From NCBI RefSeq assembly GCF_034006665.1, contig NZ_JAVESI010000008.1:30485-94484 (forward strand): a stretch of DNA of 64,000 bases, read 5' to 3'. Position numbers and translations under genes: made by a program. Below are positions 61,777 through 64,000 of this stretch, in pieces. Origin of the DNA: Trichloromonas sp034006665. GTDB lineage: Bacteria > Desulfobacterota > Desulfuromonadia > Desulfuromonadales > Trichloromonadaceae. The notes beneath the pieces are model-generated. The model was not told where the DNA came from and made no database searches. It was given only the letters and a program-made list of their open reading frames with translations. Within the stretch, counting starts at the first letter, position 1. Every line of letters starts with the position of its first letter.

Positions 61777-62562
61777 GTGCTGCCTCGCTTTCACGAAAAT
61801 GAGGTCTTTTCGGCCTGCCGGACCCTGTTCGGTCCCGAGGTCCATCTCTCCCTCGATTTTCTCGGCTATCTGCAGCCGGGGGGGGTCAAGGCCGCTTTTC
61901 GCGAACAGGCCAAGCAGAACCATCCCGACCTCTTCGCCGCGCACGCTCCCGAGATCCAGCACCGCCAGTCCGAACTCTTCCGAAAGGTCCACGAAGCCTT
62001 CGAATTGATGCAGGCCTTCATCAAGCATCGGGACGAAGAGCAGGGGCAGTGCGTCCACCGCGTCTTTCACGGGGCGCGGCCCCAGACTTGGGGCCGACCC
62101 AAACGGCCGCCGCGCCGTTCGCCGGGGGGGCATTTCTTTCGCGGTTCCGTCCCCGCGCGACGTCTGGAGTTCGGCAGCTATCTCTATTACCGTGGGCTGA
62201 TCTCCTATCAGTCCCTGATCGATGCTCTGGTCTGGCAGCGCCACCAGCGGCCGATGCTGGGGGATATCGCCCGGCGCTGGCAGTGGCTGAGCGAGACCGA
62301 TATTCTCACCATCTGCCGGGATCGCGGCGGTTACGGCCGCTTTGGCGAAAAGGCGGTGCGCCTCGGGTTGCTCGGCCAGGCCCAAGTGCAGACCCTGCTC
62401 TTCTTTCAGCGCAGCCGCCAGCAGAAGATCGGCCGTTACTTTGTTGAAGTCGGCCTGCTCAACGAATTGCAGATCGAGCGCCTCGCCGCCGAATGCCATC
62501 AGCACAACAGCCGCGTGGCCGGCGCCTCCGCCACGGTTGGCCGCTGTGCCTCCGCCGGCTGA
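61777..62562 (+). CDS. J-domain protein with tandem MshEN-type (c-di-GMP-binding) motifs
   Basis: 261 residues from a GTG start. A J-domain-like helix pair with the HPD tripeptide at 49-51 (NHPDLF) should engage a DnaK/Hsp70. A basic Pro/Arg linker (100-128) follows. The C-terminal half has four 24-residue motifs of the MshEN pattern (RLGxxLxxxGLIxxxxLxxALxxQ): 131-154, 160-183, 188-211, 217-240. Members of each pair are 5 residues apart, exactly as in MshE/PilB/GspE N-terminal domains that bind cyclic-di-GMP. Motifs 1 and 3 fit best; 2 and 4 are degenerate. Binding is inferred. A nucleotide-controlled Hsp70 co-chaperone is a reasonable idea. Confidence 0.8.
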   Translation: MLPRFHENEVFSACRTLFGPEVHLSLDFLGYLQPGGVKAAFREQAKQNHPDLFAAHAPEIQHRQSELFRKVHEAFELMQAFIKHRDEEQGQCVHRVFHGARPQTWGRPKRPPRRSPGGHFFRGSVPARRLEFGSYLYYRGLISYQSLIDALVWQRHQRPMLGDIARRWQWLSETDILTICRDRGGYGRFGEKAVRLGLLGQAQVQTLLFFQRSRQQKIGRYFVEVGLLNELQIERLAAECHQHNSRVAGASATVGRCASAG

Positions 62563-62636
62563 TCTTCCCCCCGCTTACGTTTTTCATCCCTTCGCTTCAC
62601 TTCACTCCCCATCTTCAATGACAGGAGCAATACTTC

Positions 62637-63803
62637 ATGGGCATTCTTGCCAATAGCGTCAGTTTTTGCCAGTTTCAGGTTCTGCTCGACACCCCGCCTG
62701 ACGATCTCTTCGCCTGGGCGAGCGAGCAACTCGCGGCCAAGGCCTTTCGCCCCATCGATCGCGGTAGCGAGGAGCTTTCCGTCGGCTGGGTGCTGGTCGA
62801 CGATCCCCAGTCCAGTGATTTTTCCGAACCCCGGGCCTTCTGGCGGGATCATTACCTGGTCTTCTCCCTGCGCCGCGACCAGCGCCGGATTCCCTCAACG
62901 CTCTTGAAAGTCCATCAGGAGCGGGTCGAGGCCGAATTTCTTGCCGCCCATCCCGGGCTCAACCGGGTGCCCAAGCAGAAGCGGGAGGAGTTGCGCGACG
63001 CCGTGCGTGGCACCTTGCTCAGCCAGACTCTGCCGGTACCGGCGGTCTTCGATGTGGCTTGGGACACCCGCACGGGCCGCCTCTGCTTCGCCAATCTCAA
63101 TGCCAAGGTGCTGGACATGTTCGAAGGGCTGTTCCGCCAGACCTTTGAAGGATCGAGTCTGATCGCCGTGCCTCCCTACGGCCGCGCCGAGGGCCTCCTC
63201 GACGAGGCCGGGCGCGCGGCTCTGGCGGTGGAAAACCGCGCCGGTGGCGACTCGGTGCTGGAGTTGATCGAGGGCAACCGCTGGCTCGGCGAGGATTTTC
63301 TGCGCTGGCTGCTTTACCAGACCCTCACCGAATCCTCCCGCTACGCCGTCAACCGTCCCGGTCCAGCGGCCACTGGGGAAGGCTTCGTCGCCTATCTCAA
63401 CGACCGGTTGCTGCTCAAGGGGGGAAGCGAAAGCGGTGTGCAGAAGGTCACGGTGGTTGGCCCACAGGATGCCTTCAGCGAAGTGCGTACCGCCCTGAAT
63501 GGTGGCAAGCAGATCACTGAGGCGATTGTCCACTTGGAAAAGCTCGAAGACCAGTGGAAGCTGACCCTCAAGGGCGAGACCTTCCACTTCGCCTCCTTCA
63601 AAACCCCGGCGGTGAAGATCGAAAAGGATCAGATCACTGACGCCGCGAGCGAAAAGGAGGCGGTCTTCTATGAGAAGATGCACCTTATGGAGGAAGGACT
63701 GCAACTCTTCGACAGCCTCTACCGGCATTTTCTCGACCTGCGCCTCGGTGCCGACTGGCCCGCCGTCAACGCTCGCATCGTCGAGTGGCTGGCGGCGGAT
63801 TAA
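62637..63803 (+). CDS. rdgC: RdgC-like recombination-associated protein
   Basis: 388 residues. Resembles RdgC, a DNA-clamping ring protein that limits RecA loading. Matching features are the N-terminal strand SVSFCQFQV, the central RDAVRGTLLSQTLPVPAVFDVAWD with RLCFANLNAKVLDMFEGLF, and the C-terminal helix with EEGLQLFDSLYRHFLDLR. It is 74 bp after the J-domain gene with GGAGCAA upstream. Somewhat longer than the 300-residue E. coli protein. The family call is from sequence feel; a profile search would settle it. Confidence 0.78.
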   Translation: MGILANSVSFCQFQVLLDTPPDDLFAWASEQLAAKAFRPIDRGSEELSVGWVLVDDPQSSDFSEPRAFWRDHYLVFSLRRDQRRIPSTLLKVHQERVEAEFLAAHPGLNRVPKQKREELRDAVRGTLLSQTLPVPAVFDVAWDTRTGRLCFANLNAKVLDMFEGLFRQTFEGSSLIAVPPYGRAEGLLDEAGRAALAVENRAGGDSVLELIEGNRWLGEDFLRWLLYQTLTESSRYAVNRPGPAATGEGFVAYLNDRLLLKGGSESGVQKVTVVGPQDAFSEVRTALNGGKQITEAIVHLEKLEDQWKLTLKGETFHFASFKTPAVKIEKDQITDAASEKEAVFYEKMHLMEEGLQLFDSLYRHFLDLRLGADWPAVNARIVEWLAAD

Positions 63804-63834
63804 GCCGGCATCTCGCAAAAGACTTCAGACCGAT

Positions 63835-63876
63835 AAAAAAGCCGCTGTTCCGATTGAGGACAGCGGCTTTTTCATT
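63835..63876 (+). terminator. Intrinsic terminator of rdgC, at the intron insertion site
   Basis: Stem AAAAAGCCGCTGT / ACAGCGGCTTTTT (about 63836-63848 with 63860-63872), loop of about 11, followed by CATTG. The group II intron begins directly behind it. Confidence 0.88.
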
Positions 63877-63877
63877 G

Positions 63878-64000
63878 GTGCGCCAGGCATGGCGCGTGGT
63901 GCGTAAGCACCAGATGATTGATCGTGGTGGTCAATCGTTGACTTGGAGGTGAAAGTCCTCTACGGACCCTGATGACGGGAACCGTTAGCTGAACGGCAAG
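63878..64000 (+). mobile_element. 5' end of a group II intron (class C-like), cut by the window end
   Basis: The sequence from GTGCG (63878-63882) matches the start of bacterial group II introns: GTGCGCC-AGGCATGGCGC, later GGAGGTGAAAGTCCTC, and near the end AACCGTTAGCTGAACGGCAAG. These are 5'-end and domain I elements that fold in a fixed way. Insertion just downstream of a terminator hairpin is the known habit of class IIC introns. The reverse transcriptase and 3' end lie outside the window. Confidence 0.85.

Overview
The window reads as a high-GC chromosomal segment of a gram-negative anaerobe, most like a member of the Desulfuromonadia (Geobacter/Desulfuromonas/Pelobacter group). This is inferred from the combination of a multihaem c-type cytochrome next to two-component regulators, a Na+-pumping decarboxylase set, a GAF-rich sigma-54 regulator and the layout of the haem genes. 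No rRNA or tRNA gene was seen. One end cuts a glycogen phosphorylase gene. The other end runs into the 5' end of a group II intron.

Layout. 1-3.1 kb: end of glgP, then a convergent class V aminotransferase gene whose leader carries a ZTP (pfl) riboswitch and terminator. 3.2-5.3 kb: an unusual secreted protein with three substrate-binding-like repeats. 5.4-10.1 kb: chaperones, namely groES-groEL under a perfect CIRCE operator and htpG, separated by the wreck of a molybdopterin oxidoreductase gene. 10.4-12.7 kb: a CDP-alcohol phosphatidyltransferase and a penicillin-binding transpeptidase.

12.7-25.3 kb is the accessory heart of the window. A HEPN-MNT toxin-antitoxin pair comes first. Then follows a co-directional lipid or secondary-metabolite cluster: three B12-type radical SAM proteins, a GT2-DUF2062 glycosyltransferase, an LpxL-like acyltransferase, an acyl carrier protein, a ketosynthase, and a truncated ketosynthase-like partner with Glu at the catalytic Cys position. 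A lower-GC BsuBI/PstI-type restriction-modification pair splits this cluster. The likely product is an acyl chain built on a dedicated ACP, modified by radical chemistry and moved to an envelope acceptor. No substrate can be named from sequence.

25.9-34.2 kb: a macro-domain protein coupled to a giant AsmA-like DUF748 protein, then an ABM-fold protein and a Na+-translocating methylmalonyl-CoA-type decarboxylase (alpha, gamma, biotin carrier, beta). 34.2-41.9 kb: an outer-membrane-type protein, a NarX/NarL-like pair divergent from a five-CxxCH cytochrome, an OmpR-type pair, and the pyruvate,phosphate dikinase/PEP synthase regulatory kinase. 42.2-49.8 kb: housekeeping genes (prmA, rsmE, dapF, HIT, HAD, nfo, dtd, darP) with many ATGA overlaps, plus an RDD/zinc-ribbon protein. 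49.8-58.8 kb: trxA, then a tetrapyrrole operon (SIS protein, precorrin-2 dehydrogenase, HemX/CcsA, hemA, hemC, cobA-hemD, hemB) and an M16 peptidase. 58.8-64 kb: a GAF-sigma54 regulator, divergent from a J-domain protein that carries four MshEN-type 24-residue motifs, then rdgC, a terminator and the group II intron start.

The signals most worth a second look are the J-domain/MshEN protein, the interrupted radical SAM-ketosynthase cluster, the ZTP switch on an aminotransferase gene, and the intron placed directly behind a terminator.
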